Shown here: positions 1-13,798 of the stretch, piece by piece
Numbering within the stretch: the stretch's first letter is position 1
Layout of the letters: each line of letters begins with the position of its first letter
Origin: Margaritifera margaritifera
Lineage: Eukaryota > Mollusca > Bivalvia > Unionida > Margaritiferidae
Assembly (NCBI GenBank): GCA_029931535.1
Contig: JAQPZY010001684.1
Coordinates: 5,177,501 to 5,241,500 of the forward strand
Direction: 5' to 3'
DNA length: 64,000 nucleotides
Program-made: the position numbers and the translations under genes
Notes under the pieces: generated by a model
Database searches by the model: none
The model's input: the letters and a program-made list of their open reading frames with translations, nothing else
What the model was told of the DNA's origin: nothing

Positions 1-1116
<1,116 letters not shown>

Positions 1117-1881
1117 TGTTACGACTCTATGGCCTAAAAATATGTAACAGAAAGAAAGTGAAACCAACAGTGTAAGTAAAATCAACAAGCAATTTACTTT
1201 TAGACAATTAAAGCGAAAATTCAAAAGACACTTATAATAACGTAAATTTAAAAAATCGAATAATACTAAGTGTCCTAATCACAAGTCCTAAATGTAGAAT
1301 GTTCTGAATGATTTCCAGTAGCCTTGAATATCCTGGTGTGCCAACAGTCTTGAATGTCCTGGTGTGTCAGTAGTCTTGAATGTCCTGATATGCCTGAATG
1401 ATGTAATCCAGAATATCTTTGAATACATTCACAAAAATCCCAAAGTCAAGTAGTAATTCAAAATGAGAATGAGCACTTTTAGTAATTCCAATGAATATTT
1501 CAAATAAATAATTCCTCTCTCTGAATTTGCTCTGATTTTGACAACTGTAACATCTGATTACTAAAATAAATTCCTTAATATACGGATTTTTAGGACATGA
1601 AGTTTAGTATTGGAATGGAATCTTGTTTACCAAATGCTCTATAAACATAAAGATAAGTCATCTGACCGAATATTCTTGAATATGAGTAACTCTAATGGAA
1701 AATTATTGTGCGTACCTGACTTTTCTCACATCAAGACATGGAAAGTTCCAATCTAAGTACTAAATGCTATGTAAACGAGACTAACCTTGAACTCAAATGA
1801 AGTCAGTCTGGTGTTTACAAAATGATCACTAAGGTCCAACTTATTTCATGGACACATATAATAAATTCAATACACATCATA
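1117..1881 (-). mobile_element. Solo-LTR-like block, minus orientation
   Basis: This 765-bp block is, along its whole length, the diverged reverse complement of 8533-9286. Read on the minus strand it ends in GAGTCGTAACA; the opposite terminus is degraded relative to TGTTATG in the other copy. Both copies carry a 26-bp unit about three times (here about 1315-1390), built around a core of the type GGACATTCAAGAC. TG...CA-type ends, about 750 bp length and absence of internal coding sequence are what a solo LTR of a Ty3/gypsy-like element looks like. No target-site duplication is visible, so the LTR reading is inference. The repeat relationship itself is seen directly. Confidence 0.7.
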
Positions 1882-2209
1882 GCAAATTTACGTTATCTAC
1901 CTTTTGGGCAATCCAGATATACCCAAAACCGTTTGAACATAAATATATTTTATTTCCCCAGCCCAGTTTATTATTCTAGTAGTGTTTTCCAATGGCTCAG
2001 CTAAGTGATTATTGCAATTTTGTAAAAGACAGTTTTGACTTTTAAAAAAACAGCTTGATCCAATACCTTATCATTCTAATATGGCCTTTAAAATAAAACG
2101 TCCCCAACAAACCATGATATTTATAGTATGCCTGTCGACTTTTAATACTTTCTTCAAAAACTCCATATGTACCTTTTCTCTATCTATCCCCCATTAGAAA
2201 GCCCCAACT
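1882..2209. other. Unassigned spacer
   Basis: No repeat or coding signal recognised between the LTR-like block and the LINE remnant. Confidence 0.4.
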
Positions 2210-2620
2210 TCACATTAATAATTTACATTGCTTTTATCATATGCATTAAACAGAAAACGGTCAGTTTCAATTTTAATCATCATATCTTTTGATTTATTCT
2301 GTATCAAAAACAGAGCTTCGTGGCCTTTGTATGAAAAATCCCTTTGTGCCTAGCTAAAGTTAGAATTGAAAGGAAACAAAAGTACCAAGACAGATAAACT
2401 CATCTACAATACTTTTTTCTATTTTTTTATAATACCAGTTTTCACCCTGTCTTACACGCTCTCCTTTTCTAAACACAGTTATCTTTGTTTTGCTTACATT
2501 AACTTTTAAATTCGATGTATGACAATAAGCTTCTATTTAACATGGATTGAAGACCTTATATAGTCTCCGAAAATATTACTGTGTCATCAGTATATATGAG
2601 GCATATGTGTGAATTATGAT
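2210..2620 (-). pseudogene. Non-LTR retrotransposon (LINE) reverse-transcriptase remnant
   Basis: Read on the minus strand, shifting frames give pieces that follow LINE reverse transcriptase in order. First comes YTDDTVIFSET at about 2560-2600, the Y[AT]DD catalytic box. Next is a segment like NVSKTKITVFRKG (about 2455-2515). Then comes VDEFICLGTFVSF (about 2365-2405), the position of the conserved 'YLG' motif, and a degraded KA-LFLIQNK stretch. Several frameshifts and stops separate these pieces, so this is a dead 5'- and 3'-truncated copy. The exact clade (RTE, CR1, Jockey) cannot be settled from so short a piece. Confidence 0.65.
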
Positions 2621-3914
2621 AATTACTAGTCCGATGAAATATTGGTATACAAATGTAGGGGATGGCGATATGTGACACAAGTGAGTCCGCATGTCGCGCG
2701 ATCAATAAATTTAAAGAGTATGCTTCATTGTTCGAACACGTGCTATGCACAGTTGTGACTCACTATAAAGCGCCTTAGCTTAACACGGTCCCGGATATAA
2801 CACGATCTCATTATACTAATTTTTTATATAATGTACTTCAGTATAAGGCGGCTTTACCTATAACACGGTACACTTTCATAGCTACCCTGAACACATGATA
2901 GTGTGGGAGCACTGTGTATTATTTAACGATATGCTGACATAGTAATAATGAATCAACATAAACGATTTGAAGTATCGCCTTTTTTACCAACACAATATTA
3001 CAACACAGCGTCTACATCGTGTAATTTAAAAGCACCTGACAAGGCAAAGGATTGAAAAGAAAATAAGGTAGCCATCATAAATGTACATGCATATCTGTCT
3101 AGCCGTTTGAATATCTAGATAGCTCGATCAAATCCAACTATCCATTCCATTATATCAAACATGTCTTGCCAGACAAAGCATGATATTTCTCACTGTGCAG
3201 CTGCGATTATCTCTGTCATACTGTTAATGTACTTATTTTCGCGCTTTTAGTGCTTACCTTTTTGGGAGTTTTATTCATGAAAACGGTGCAGTTTTGTCAA
3301 TAAATGATACATGGTTACTGGAATAGTCATATATATGTTCATTGCATTAGACATAGAGACCTTCCAAGTAAAGTCTATCAATGCAGAGAAGAGAGGATGA
3401 AATAAACAATTTTGCTTGTTGCTCGTTCCTCGATATGTTAGTGTCTCTAAATAATTTTGTGACGATAATTAATGGATATACTTTAAATCAAACGGACAAC
3501 TGCTATCTTTTGTTCGAATAAATTGTTTCATGTGTGCAAGCGATACTATGTCAGTATCTCCAAGGAGGAGTCTACGCACAGTACTTTTGAAATTAATATA
3601 TTTTCAAGTGACTTTGAATCATAAGTATCACTTTGTCTACGGTACTTAAATCCTAAACTGTACACATTACTTTTGTGTCGAAATCATTGACCTTGCTGGA
3701 GAAGGTAGAAAATGGTTTATGAGTGCCAATTTAATTGTATAAATCTTAGCTGACAACAGTCTCGGTTAAAAAGTGTACACTATTATCCTGGTCTCAAAGT
3801 TTAGATTAGCGCTGAAAATAAATTGTTTAATAGTTTCCAAAAAAGAATGCTACTTTATGAAACAAATATTACACCCGACCCTCTCCCAGTTCTTACTATC
3901 TTTGGTTTAGCATG
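2621..3914. other. Unassigned AT-rich sequence with a weak repeat-like patch
   Basis: Around 2757-2885 the motif 'TAACACGGT' occurs twice in a TATA-rich, partly self-complementary context. It resembles termini of pogo/Tigger-like DNA transposons, but too weakly for a separate call. Nothing else is recognisable in this stretch. Confidence 0.3.
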
Positions 3915-4108
3915 TATCGTCTATACTCGCGTATAAGTTGATACTAACTGCAAACTGCATGGACCCAGATCTGGGTCTATGCAGTTTGTAAGGACTAATC
4001 AGTAGAACAAACAACATAGACCCTGATCTGCCGGTGCATTATGCGACGGCAGATCAGGGTCTATGTTGTTTGCATTTGGACCCGAGTTATACGCGAGTAT
4101 AGACGGTA
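3915..4108. mobile_element. Short inverted-repeat (MITE-like) element containing two hairpins
   Basis: A 19-bp perfect inverted repeat (3918-3936 and 4087-4105, CGTCTATACTCGCGTATAA and its complement) bounds a 194-bp unit. Inside it lie two near-perfect stem-loops in tandem. One spans about 3950-3988 and is centred on CCAGATCTGG. The other spans about 4008-4072 with long arms around GACCCTGATCTGCCG. There is no coding capacity. The outer arms resemble those at 56214-56294, so the unit belongs to a family. The superfamily is not identified; a TA target duplication is possible but ambiguous. Confidence 0.75.
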
Positions 4109-5521
4109 AGACCATGTCAAGTTGACATTGAGGATATTTTTATTTTAGTCTACTAATGTTTAAGATATCGCAGCTAAATTTCAGATATGTAGCAATTTAA
4201 ATACATTTGGCTGTGTGTGAAATTAAGGCTAATATACTATGCTTGTTAAGGACAAAAGCTCTCTTTCCTCTGGCTCCTCCGACGACGACCACGACGATTG
4301 GACATTTATAAAATGGAGGGGGCGGGGGAGGGAGAGATTAGGCCTTGTATGAGATTTATTGGGAAAATATTACACTTGTGTAGACCACAACATGCCGAGA
4401 TTGCTGGTTTAGCGAGTTTTCGTACACTTTCTGTCATTCTATTAGGTACACCCTTTGATTACGTCATTGGGATTGAGATAATTCACTTTTATAACGAAAT
4501 AATTCCTATATTTGACAATGCAAGGGTACAAATTTCACAGGTTGTATCTCGAGCAAACCTCATTACGACAACCATATATATGATATTCACCAATGTGTGA
4601 CCAGTACACAATATAACAATACAATCGCAAGCCTCAAGTTACAATTACGCACATTGACTTTCTTAACATAGTTACTGCTTGGACCATTGTAGAGTTTACA
4701 GAAGAAAGCTCCAAATAGAACATGTATACCGGTATTTACAAGAAAGAATGTAAGATACGGTTACAGTATCGTCGCTAGCCATGTGTTGTCGATCTACTTC
4801 ATTCCAAATCGACCCTTGGCATATGTAGCTGGCTGAAACAGTGTATTGAACAAATGTCCTCTTGCAGTTGCAAGAGTTAATGACCGTGTCAAGCAAAATC
4901 AAGTGACCAATGAGAGATTTTGCTACGTGGCCTGTCATTGATATCAACATACCTTAGCTGAAAAGACAAAAACTTGCACGTGAAAGGTTTAAAGTAGACA
5001 AACTAGCATGAAATATGTGTCGTTGTATATCGAGGCTGATACAATAATTCCAGAGTATCTTAAGATGTAACTAGCAATCTGATTGTATCCCTTTCTTTCA
5101 GATGCATCCAATCAGAGAGCACTCTGGTAGACCACTCTGGTAGACCACTCTGGTAGACCGCTTCTGATAGTTACGTATGCCAAGGGTCGATGTTTAGCTA
5201 AGTTTATCGATGACCTTTGGCTAGCGAAAATGGGGTTACAGCTGGAAAAAACAAACAAACAAACAAACACATGCATCTTAATCGTATTAAAGAGGAAGAA
5301 AAAATAATGACAACAAGCTGATTATCAATAATCCCAAAACAGGGCGATGTTTTAAGGTAGACAAATTATTTATGTTTATATGAACTAAATATATGAATTA
5401 TTGACAAAGGGTACAATTTAGTGATAGTCACAAATGGACAGTTGGACATTTCCCAAAACATAACCTATATCACTATGAAATTATAATGTAGACAGAAACA
5501 CTCGAAAACAATTAGATCAAT

Positions 5522-5527
<6 letters not shown>
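4109..5527. other. Unassigned sequence with a 20-bp inverted pair and a 13-bp triplication
   Basis: ATCGACCCTTGGCATATGTA at 4808-4827 is matched in inverse orientation at 5172-5191 with one mismatch, enclosing about 345 bp. A 13-bp unit (CCACTCTGGTAGA) is repeated about three times at 5120-5159, just inside the right arm. An open frame of 100 codons at 4298-4600 has no recognisable domain and is probably chance. Confidence 0.5.
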
Positions 5528-5588
<61 letters not shown>

Positions 5589-5600
5589 CGTGTGCGTGTG
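5528..5600. repeat. Compound microsatellite (TA)n-(TG)n
   Basis: A TA tract at about 5528-5573 is followed by TG with CG interruptions to 5600. It directly abuts the Penelope-like tail described next, the usual position for an element's insertion-site simple repeat. Confidence 0.98.
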
Positions 5601-5830
5601 TAAGACGAAAGTTGGTGACAAAACTTGTACGGTTTCCCAAAATAACGGGGTAGACAAGCCCTTCTTCAGGACTAGACAAACACTTATCACGAAATCGAGA
5701 AAAATGGCTTAAATACCTAGCTCATAAGAAAAAGGACGACTACTTTACCTGGCAAGATGAGAAAAATAAACAGAACGACGAGCCGAAAATAAACTCCACA
5801 AAGAATCAATTACATTAATAAATATAAATG
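5590..5830 (-). mobile_element. Penelope-like element 3' terminal segment
   Basis: On the minus strand the sequence reads CCTGAAGAAGGGC, then a GTTATTTTGG...ACCGTACAAG block, then ACTTTCGTC beside the microsatellite. Upstream is a segment containing TCTCATCTTGCCAGG and TTATGAGCTAGG. I know these as typical of the tail that follows the GIY-YIG domain in molluscan Penelope-like elements. No intact reading frame is present. The call rests on recognition of the tail, not on protein domains. Confidence 0.45.
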
Positions 5831-6052
5831 GGATAAAGAAACTCTAAATAATTATGAAAAACCCTAACAAAACCCTTAGCGTAACGACAATAGGTGTTCA
5901 AATCCTGCAGTAATCTCCTGGCAACCTCATAGCAAGATCTAACACTGTATTGTAGAACGCCTTAACTAGGCTTTATAACTGAATAAGGTGTGTTCATCAG
6001 TGTCGGTCATTGTGTCATTTAAAGAAAGACAGACACTAAGGTATGATGTAAA
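5831..6052. other. Unassigned spacer
   Basis: No feature recognised. Confidence 0.4.
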
Positions 6053-6202
6053 TGATGTCAATTATTCCTATATAAGAAGACTTCAGAGGGACAAGTGTTC
6101 CATTTCACTTGTCTTTGTAACATTAATGATATCAATTATTCCTATATAAGAAGGCTTCAGAGGGACAAGTGTTCCATTTCACTTGTCTTAGTAACATTAA
6201 TG
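6053..6202. repeat. 74-bp tandem duplication containing a small hairpin
   Basis: Two nearly identical 74-bp copies in direct tandem. Each has CCTATATAAGAAG and a perfect 8-bp stem, GACAAGTG...CACTTGTC, around an 8-nt loop. The very low divergence means the duplication is recent. The TATA-like string is not accompanied by any evident gene. Confidence 0.9.
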
Positions 6203-6839
6203 ATCTTCGTTAATTTAAATTTGCGATTTCCTTCATCGTTTTATTTTCTTTTTATCTCTCCTCTGTTGTTTATTATGGATGAATATCCCTTTCTTCTTTA
6301 AAGTTAATGATCAATTTGCAAAACTTGACTGCCCAATGCCAGGGGATTCGAGCATTGCATGAAAATACTTGAATGATTCCTAAAGTATCGGAAGATTCAA
6401 TTGACAGAAAAAACCTATAGACAATTTCTTCCAGGGATACCAGTTGTTGAAATCATCTTGTTGAGACGTTTTGTTGCTACGGTAAATTGGCGAATACTGC
6501 GTGATTAAACTTGCCACATTTTACAGAGGGATCCATCGGGGAATGTTCCGATGCAAAGTTATATCTGATGCTGCAACTGTGCTTTTACATAATATCAACG
6601 TTGAAATGTCTTTCCTTTAAAGGTTTCTTATTATGTTTTGAAACCGGAATCCCTGTTTAATTAGAGCAGGTATATGTAAGATCTAACAGATATTTAAACA
6701 CATTTTATCAAGTAGGTATCTAAGCGAACCACAACGTTTACCACCTTGCTTGTCTCACGTATCACTCTAAAAAAGCAAGGGTGCACTTCTACACTGAACC
6801 GGGAAGAAGGCCACCACTTGGAGGCCTTGTTATGTTGTT
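6203..6839. other. Unassigned AT-rich sequence
   Basis: No repeat or coding signal recognised. Confidence 0.4.
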
Positions 6840-7360
6840 TGCTCAACCTATTTTCCGCAACATTGATCAAACGCTGTTTGCAGTTCATTCATTTATAGGA
6901 CAATTTATTTATTTTAAATGAATTCTAAGTTTTGATATCCTTTTGTTAAATTACGCGGTGTGTGGTACAATTTTATTTCGAGTTATTCAAAGACTGATTT
7001 ATTACATAACCTTTTTATTGGGTCTCACCGTGGGGGAATCTTGGTAGTTTCTGTATCAAATTAGATGGGCGGATTAAGTAGAACATGATTAAAAAGCATC
7101 GGAATATTTCAATTTGTATCTTGTATCGTGTATAGAAAAAAAAGTCGAAGAAAGAGCAGCCATTAATAAGGTTCCATTCAGATGGAAGAGGGGGAGGGAA
7201 TAATCTTTATCTACAGATAAGGGCCACCGGCTTAATGTTAATTAGTACATCATACGAGATATAAGTACCATATAGATCATTATACTATTTGTTATATTCT
7301 CTTGCGCGTGTCGTTTGATCGTTCTGCACATTTTGAGACTAAACAAACCAGAGAGTAATA
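6840..7360 (+). repeat. Diverged dispersed repeat, copy 1
   Basis: Aligns in direct orientation with 11125-11645. Shared landmarks are ATCAAACGCTGTTTGCAG, then a GCGGTGTGTGG...ATTTTATTTCGA block, then GGCTTAAT...AGTACAT and finally GACTAAACAAACC. Many substitutions and small indels separate the copies, so the duplication is old. No coding sequence or terminal repeat is evident, and the class of repeat is unknown. Confidence 0.65.
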
Positions 7361-8378
7361 GTAGTTACATGCTTCGTTAAAGGTGTATGGGGTTTAATAC
7401 GGTCTTAATATTCCGTACATCCCGGTAACTAACATGTAACTAACAATTTTAATACCGCATAAACCTTACATAAACTTATTTGTAAAAAAATAACACATAC
7501 AAATCCTTTACCTGCCATTGTTGGCTTTACAGGCGATTTTTTTTTTTTTACAAACAGCACGATAGTTACTTCCAATGGGCAAAAAAAAAAAGAAAATTCC
7601 TATCCGAACGAGCGACGAATCAGCATTGTTTAATTAAAATCTAGACTTCTTTTGGTGGACAACTTCCACAATTAATTTACCATACAGTAACTTATTTCTA
7701 TATATAATAAAATTAGTTCATATATTTGGATCACAAATGAGATATTTTCATTTTAACTTTTAAAGCGGATGTTATCGGCCATTTTTGTTTATTCAGTTGA
7801 GTATTGCCAGTCGTCATGTGACTTGCTGACACTACGCTTGTAAGTCACATGATCTAGTTATGACCTTGTTGGAGTTTTTGCACCCTGCTATACTAACTTT
7901 TAACAGAGATAGTTGTTTTATATCTTGAAAATGTATCAGTCATATTCCTTGTATTTTGTTTACGAGGCAATAATATGCTTTTCATCCTTACGCTGTCCAT
8001 GATGAATGTGAATGCGCTAGGAGAAGAAGAAAAAGGTGAACAGAGAGACAGACGAGACACAAATTCAGACAGACGAAGAAATGGACTCAGATTTAGAGAA
8101 TATGTGAATTAATGGGTGCAAAAATAGGTTAAACCGGAGCTTCCGAATAATTGTCAAGGTAAATGAAAAGACTGTGTTGTTTCAAACATGTTCACCCATT
8201 TTTCTAAAATATTCATGATTTTTTTAAAGAGAGTTCCAATAATAGCAACACTTAGTATCTCAGAAATTCAGGAAATAAATATCCTTTTTGAAAACTTTTT
8301 AGTATTCTGTGTGTCTAATTTAATCTGCACGTGAATAAAAAGAGGTAGTAACTTTTGTAGCACACACGCATTTTTTCT
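7361..8378. other. Unassigned AT-rich sequence
   Basis: Homopolymer runs of T and A (around 7540 and 7580) and a purine-rich patch (8020-8100). No gene or repeat family recognised. Confidence 0.4.

Positions 8379-9286
<908 letters not shown>

Positions 9287-9373
<87 letters not shown>
9287..9373. repeat. (AT)n microsatellite
   Basis: About 87 bp of pure AT starting directly after the LTR terminus TAACA. It is probably the right half of the tract that starts at 8478. Confidence 0.98.
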
Positions 9374-9376
<3 letters not shown>

Positions 9377-9507
9377 CGCATTTCTGAATAGAAATCCAGT
9401 GGGTTTGGGTATACAATTTAGTGTAAAATTCCACTTGCCAGGCAAGTAAGTTCGCGTACACCTGAGTCTTTCCTTAGACTTTGTTCTGTCCTTTTCACTG
9501 AGATGAA

Positions 9508-9592
9508 GGCATGGCCGAGTGAGTTAGAGCGTTTGTGCACCAGACTATAGGTGCCGCTACTCGCAGTGTGGGTTCGATTTCTGCTTGAAACG
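9508..9592 (+). mobile_element. tRNA-derived SINE head
   Basis: The pol III internal promoter layout is visible: an A box GGCCGAGTGAGTTAGAGCG near 9513 and a B box GGGTTCGATTTC at about 9570. The spacing is that of a tRNA of the Leu/Ser type with extra-arm length. No intact cloverleaf can be drawn because the acceptor ends do not pair, so I read it as a SINE head and not a functional tRNA gene. Confidence 0.6.
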
Positions 9593-10558
9593 AGTTAAAA
9601 CTCTTTAATCTGTTTGATTATATAGGTTTCATTAGAGAGATAGATAGAAATGTAGAAAAGATACCAACACTGGCTTCGATCATTCGTTACCTAAGACGGT
9701 GTGCCTTAAAGCTGCATTTCTCCCTAACACAGATTTGTGACTAATATCACAAGCGTGTTTTTTGCAGCACCTGACAATGAAAAACGATGCACATACCACC
9801 AAAATTTTCACCCATATTGGAAACTCGTCATCGGCTTCCTGGCATAGTCATAGGAGTGCGTCAAAAAGTGAACTGGGTAAACCCCCACATTATTGATATG
9901 TTAAGATGTATGCCGACGTTTGAAGTTTTCGTTGGATTGCCCATTTTCTTTTTGAATCTTATGTTCCTTTGTTTAAACTGTGTCGCCATTATTCATTGGA
10001 AGAGTCACAAAATAATGTCACGTCATTTTCTCAATTTTCTATTCTTTTAAAATGTCTTCTATCAACTTGTTAGACTTTTTCCTCTCTACAAAATACTTCA
10101 ACATTAGCTATTTCGCCCAGAGAGGTTTGCCTGTTTGACAAATACATCCTGGCGATGTATATTATTGGACATGGTGGTTTGGATGTCTCATAATTAGAGT
10201 TACACACACAAACCAATTATGACGAATTTATGTTTGTGTTCTTTACCAAAAAGTGACAGGTAGAAACATTATATAACAATGTAATGGGAAGATTGCAAAA
10301 CTGACATGTTCTATTTTCTTCAACAGAGATACTATTATGACCAGACGAGGGTTCTCTTTATAAAGGCTTGAACTTTTTTAACCAAAAGTTATTAATTGTG
10401 TTGAAAATATAAAATGCGGTCAAGGATACTTGGAGGCAAAAAGGTTTTACATGAGGGACTTATGCTTAACTTAACGAGACCTGAAAGCTTGAATAATCTC
10501 TGCAGTTTGAAATGGTGATTCGTTCCTATTTTCTTCTTGTCCTTTTCTTCCCCATTGG
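9593..10558. other. Unassigned AT-rich sequence
   Basis: An open frame of 87 codons (9787-10050) has no recognisable domain. Nothing else is identified. Confidence 0.4.
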
Positions 10559-10640
10559 TTTTTTTTTTTTTTTTTTGGGGGGGGAGGGGTTGTTTGTTTT
10601 TTGTTTGTTTTTTTTTTCTTTTTTTTTTTCTTCTTTTTTT
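10559..10640. repeat. Homopolymer T-to-G junction and T-rich tract
   Basis: A run of about 18 T is followed directly by 8 G, then GAGGGG and a long T/G-rich stretch. Similar T-then-G junctions occur at 48198-48219 and 62322-62348. Frames crossing it are artefacts. Confidence 0.9.
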
Positions 10641-11124
10641 CTATTTGATACATTGCTTTGTCAGTAGCAAAAGAAAGAAATATTTATCACAGACACTCAT
10701 AAATCCTTTCCTAACTTGTCTGCAAACATGGAGTTACAAAGCAAACCAAAATAAACAAAACCTTAAATAGCACTGAAAGTACTAGAGACTTCATGTGAAG
10801 GGAACACTTAATATTTTCCACAGCTTTTCGAGTGACAGAAGATATAATTCAGGTATTATGTAAACTCACGAGGATACTCTCATTAAAATGACACATTTTT
10901 CAAAGACCTATTAAAGTACGATCTTAGCTGTGGTACACGTGGCGCTTTAACCTCTAACTTAGATAAAATCAGCGAAAAGATGAATTTGTTCTGATGTCTC
11001 TTTTTTAAATAAGAAAAAAAAAACGATTTGCTTGTTTCAAACATCACTATATAACAGCAAATAGTGGCATTGGTTACGCACAACAGCGACGATGTAAGAA
11101 CCCAAAGATATGGATACGTCATTT
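10641..11124. other. Unassigned AT-rich sequence
   Basis: No feature recognised. Confidence 0.4.
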
Positions 11125-11645
11125 GCGCAATTCATTTTCCGTGCCAGCGATCAAATGCTGTTTGCAGCTCATTTATAAAGAAAGCGTTTTATATTCGTCC
11201 ATTTACTCGTCTCAATTTGTTTCTGTTCAACGATGCGATGTATGGAACTATTTTATGTCGATTCAATCACAGGATAGTGTATTTACATAGCATACGTGTA
11301 GAGTGTAGCCGTCGATGTATGCTCGTAGTTATTGCGACCTGTATTAAACAGACAAGGTATGCTTAGTGAAAATAAAACATAAACATAAGGATATTTATAT
11401 TCATATCTCAGCTGAAATGTGGATGGTTTATACAAGATACATTGATGTAAGAATACTCAATAATAAAGGGTCATTCAAATGTGGAGATATAATTTTAATT
11501 CATGAGGTAAAATTGGCTTAATACTGTTTAGTACATGCTACAGATTTAAGCATGATTGATTTAATTATTCTTCGTTCTATATTGCTTCTGAGCAAGCAGT
11601 TTGATAATTGTTCGATTTTGCGACTAAACAAACTATACGTAATTT
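11125..11645 (+). repeat. Diverged dispersed repeat, copy 2
   Basis: Direct-orientation partner of 6840-7360, about 4.3 kb away. Landmarks in the same order are CGATCAAATGCTGTTTGCAG, ATTTTATGTCGATTCAATCA, GGCTTAATACTG...AGTACATG and GACTAAACAAACTA. No open frame here is shared with the first copy, which argues against a conserved protein. Confidence 0.65.
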
Positions 11646-12075
11646 GTTTTACATTTTATTTCTTGCATGGGGATGGGAAAAACAAACAGAGAGACAAACT
11701 GGTGGTCCGATTCGGAGATAGACAGGGAATGGTTATTTCATACAAGATTTTAGTAAAACCGTTCTTCCTGTATAGCTTTGTCTTTTTAAATTTGAACTGT
11801 TTGTATGTCTGTATTTTGTTCATGTTTTAATCGTAATTTTGGACTTTTTGAAAGTTAGGTTTTTATCGAACATTTGAAATTGTACTTTAAGAATATTACC
11901 TGTTTCTGCATTTATCTTTGTTTTGTATACCGTTTTGGAGGATGCCTAAACATGCTCGGCACAATACGCCCAGAATTGTGATATTGTACCATTAAACGCT
12001 GTACATACATCCTCTATAGGTCATCATACATATGTAGAGGAGCGTATGTTGATGGTAGTGTCTGTCTGTGTCTGA

Positions 12076-12077
<2 letters not shown>
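11646..12077. other. Unassigned AT-rich sequence
   Basis: No gene or repeat recognised. An open frame overlapping 11552-11830 has no domain. Confidence 0.4.

Positions 12078-12141
<64 letters not shown>
12078..12141. repeat. (TA)n microsatellite
   Basis: About 64 bp of TA preceded by a short TCTG-rich stretch. Confidence 0.98.
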
Positions 12142-12145
<4 letters not shown>

Positions 12146-12589
12146 GTCTTGCCCATAGTTTAACTAAGTTTTGGTCACGTTAGCACTCTTTTGAAGAAAA
12201 TTCCACCGATCATTTCACTTGCATCAAGAAGTGTTACTGACTAACTAATACCTTATTGTAGCTGACAGATTTGTTGTAAGGCAGTTGTGTCACACATAAT
12301 TAAAATGAGTTGGTCTTGCTGACGTTCACTTTCTTACATAATTACTACATTGACCACAGTAAGGTTATCATTATGTTTACATTTTTAGGTTTCATCAAAT
12401 TATCTGTCGTTGTAGAGAAAGGTAAAGAAAAAAGGTCAGGGAATCAGAAGCAAAGATGTCAAGCAAAGACCTAATGCCTTCAAAACAAAGAAGTCGATTG
12501 CCCATCAGCAAATATATAGGTACACATTTATGTTTGTTACATAAATTGATGGTGGCACATTTGATACATATAATAAAACATATCTATCG
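12142..12589. other. Unassigned sequence
   Basis: An ATG at 12456 opens a frame whose first about 21 codons end near a GTACAC that could be a weak splice donor. There is no supporting evidence for an exon. Confidence 0.35.
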
Positions 12590-12845
12590 CATGTACAAGC
12601 ATTCAAGTAATACTAAAGATATATACACACATTCCCATGTAAACTCATACATGCATATATACACTTACACATTATATATGCATATACATATAACCATACA
12701 CATTCACACACATACATAACATGCATACAAATATATATTGCATTGCACATACATACCCACAGACATATACATACATACATCTACACATATATAGACACGC
12801 ACACGCACATAAACATGCATACCTGGATGCATGTATACATGGAGT
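12590..12845. repeat. Cryptically simple CA/TA-rich region
   Basis: Scrambled ACAT, ATAC and CACA words dominate, without a fixed period. This is typical of degenerated (CA)n/(TACA)n simple sequence. Both-strand open frames here arise from the composition. Confidence 0.8.
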
Positions 12846-13577
12846 ATGATTCAAAATAAGTATACAACACGCTAATGTGTGGCTTATAAAATACACCAGA
12901 ATATGTTTGTTTAATCACATGCGTGAGCTTAAATGCAAGTTCTTTCAGGAGAAGACACAAAAAGTGTCATCAATATGTAAGCAGTATTCAAAATGCTTTT
13001 CTTAGTAGTATCATAAGAACATTATACATTCAATATTATAGATATTAATGCATGTATTAAACAATGAAATGGAGATGAGATGTAAGTAACAGCAAACTTA
13101 AGAACAAAATAATAATAATTAATAACGAATTAATTAAAACATGTAATTTTAAGTAGCATTCATCATAATATTACATTCAATTAGTGCTCTACGAATATAA
13201 TTTCCCAGATTTCGAATATCTGTAAATTTCGTGGAATTTAATAATTGAATAAATTTCAGCATAATTGGTCCTTTCCAAACAAAAAGAGTTTATATACTTT
13301 TTTCTTAGCGGCAAATGACATTGGCATTCTAATACAAAGTGATATTCATCTTCCAGCATGTTGCAAAAAACAAACCCTTTGATCTAGTGGGATACATTAT
13401 GGTCAATTCCATCTCCATGATTTAATATATAAAGTATGGGCAGACATCCTTATTTTTGAAAGTGATTTTCTAAATGTTGTCAATGTTTACTATATCCAAA
13501 TACTCTTTATAGCCAACCAAATTGTGATGATGAATTTTTATATAATCTAGCTCTTGAAGATTCCCTGATTCTAGATT
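12846..13577. other. Unassigned AT-rich sequence
   Basis: No feature recognised. Confidence 0.4.
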
Positions 13578-13644
13578 ACCAATTTTGGATACACTGGTCA
13601 GCTAGCCTTTGCCAATTTTGAATAAACTGGTCAGCTAGCCATTG
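13578..13644. repeat. Short direct duplication
   Basis: CCAATTTTG...ACTGGTCAGCTAGCC occurs twice in tandem with a few differences, about 37 bp apart. Confidence 0.8.
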
Positions 13645-13798
13645 TTTGTCCAAAGATAAGAAAACCTTTATATTCCCAACAGCTTGATTTTTCCACACTT
13701 GTAAAGTATATTCAGCGCGCAGCACCAGTTTGAGCATCATAAATTGTTAGAAGCAGCAAGAGCTCTCTAAGATTAATATTTCTTCTCCATATTTCTTA

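Noticed and set aside
2757..2885. pogo/Tigger-like MITE
   Set aside because: Only short TAACACGGT similarities; no consistent inverted ends or TA duplication could be fixed.
4298..4600. 100-codon plus-strand frame as a gene
   Set aside because: No domain, composition unremarkable and no supporting promoter or splice pattern.
9508..9592. Functional tRNA gene
   Set aside because: A and B boxes are present but acceptor and anticodon stems do not pair properly; fits a SINE head.
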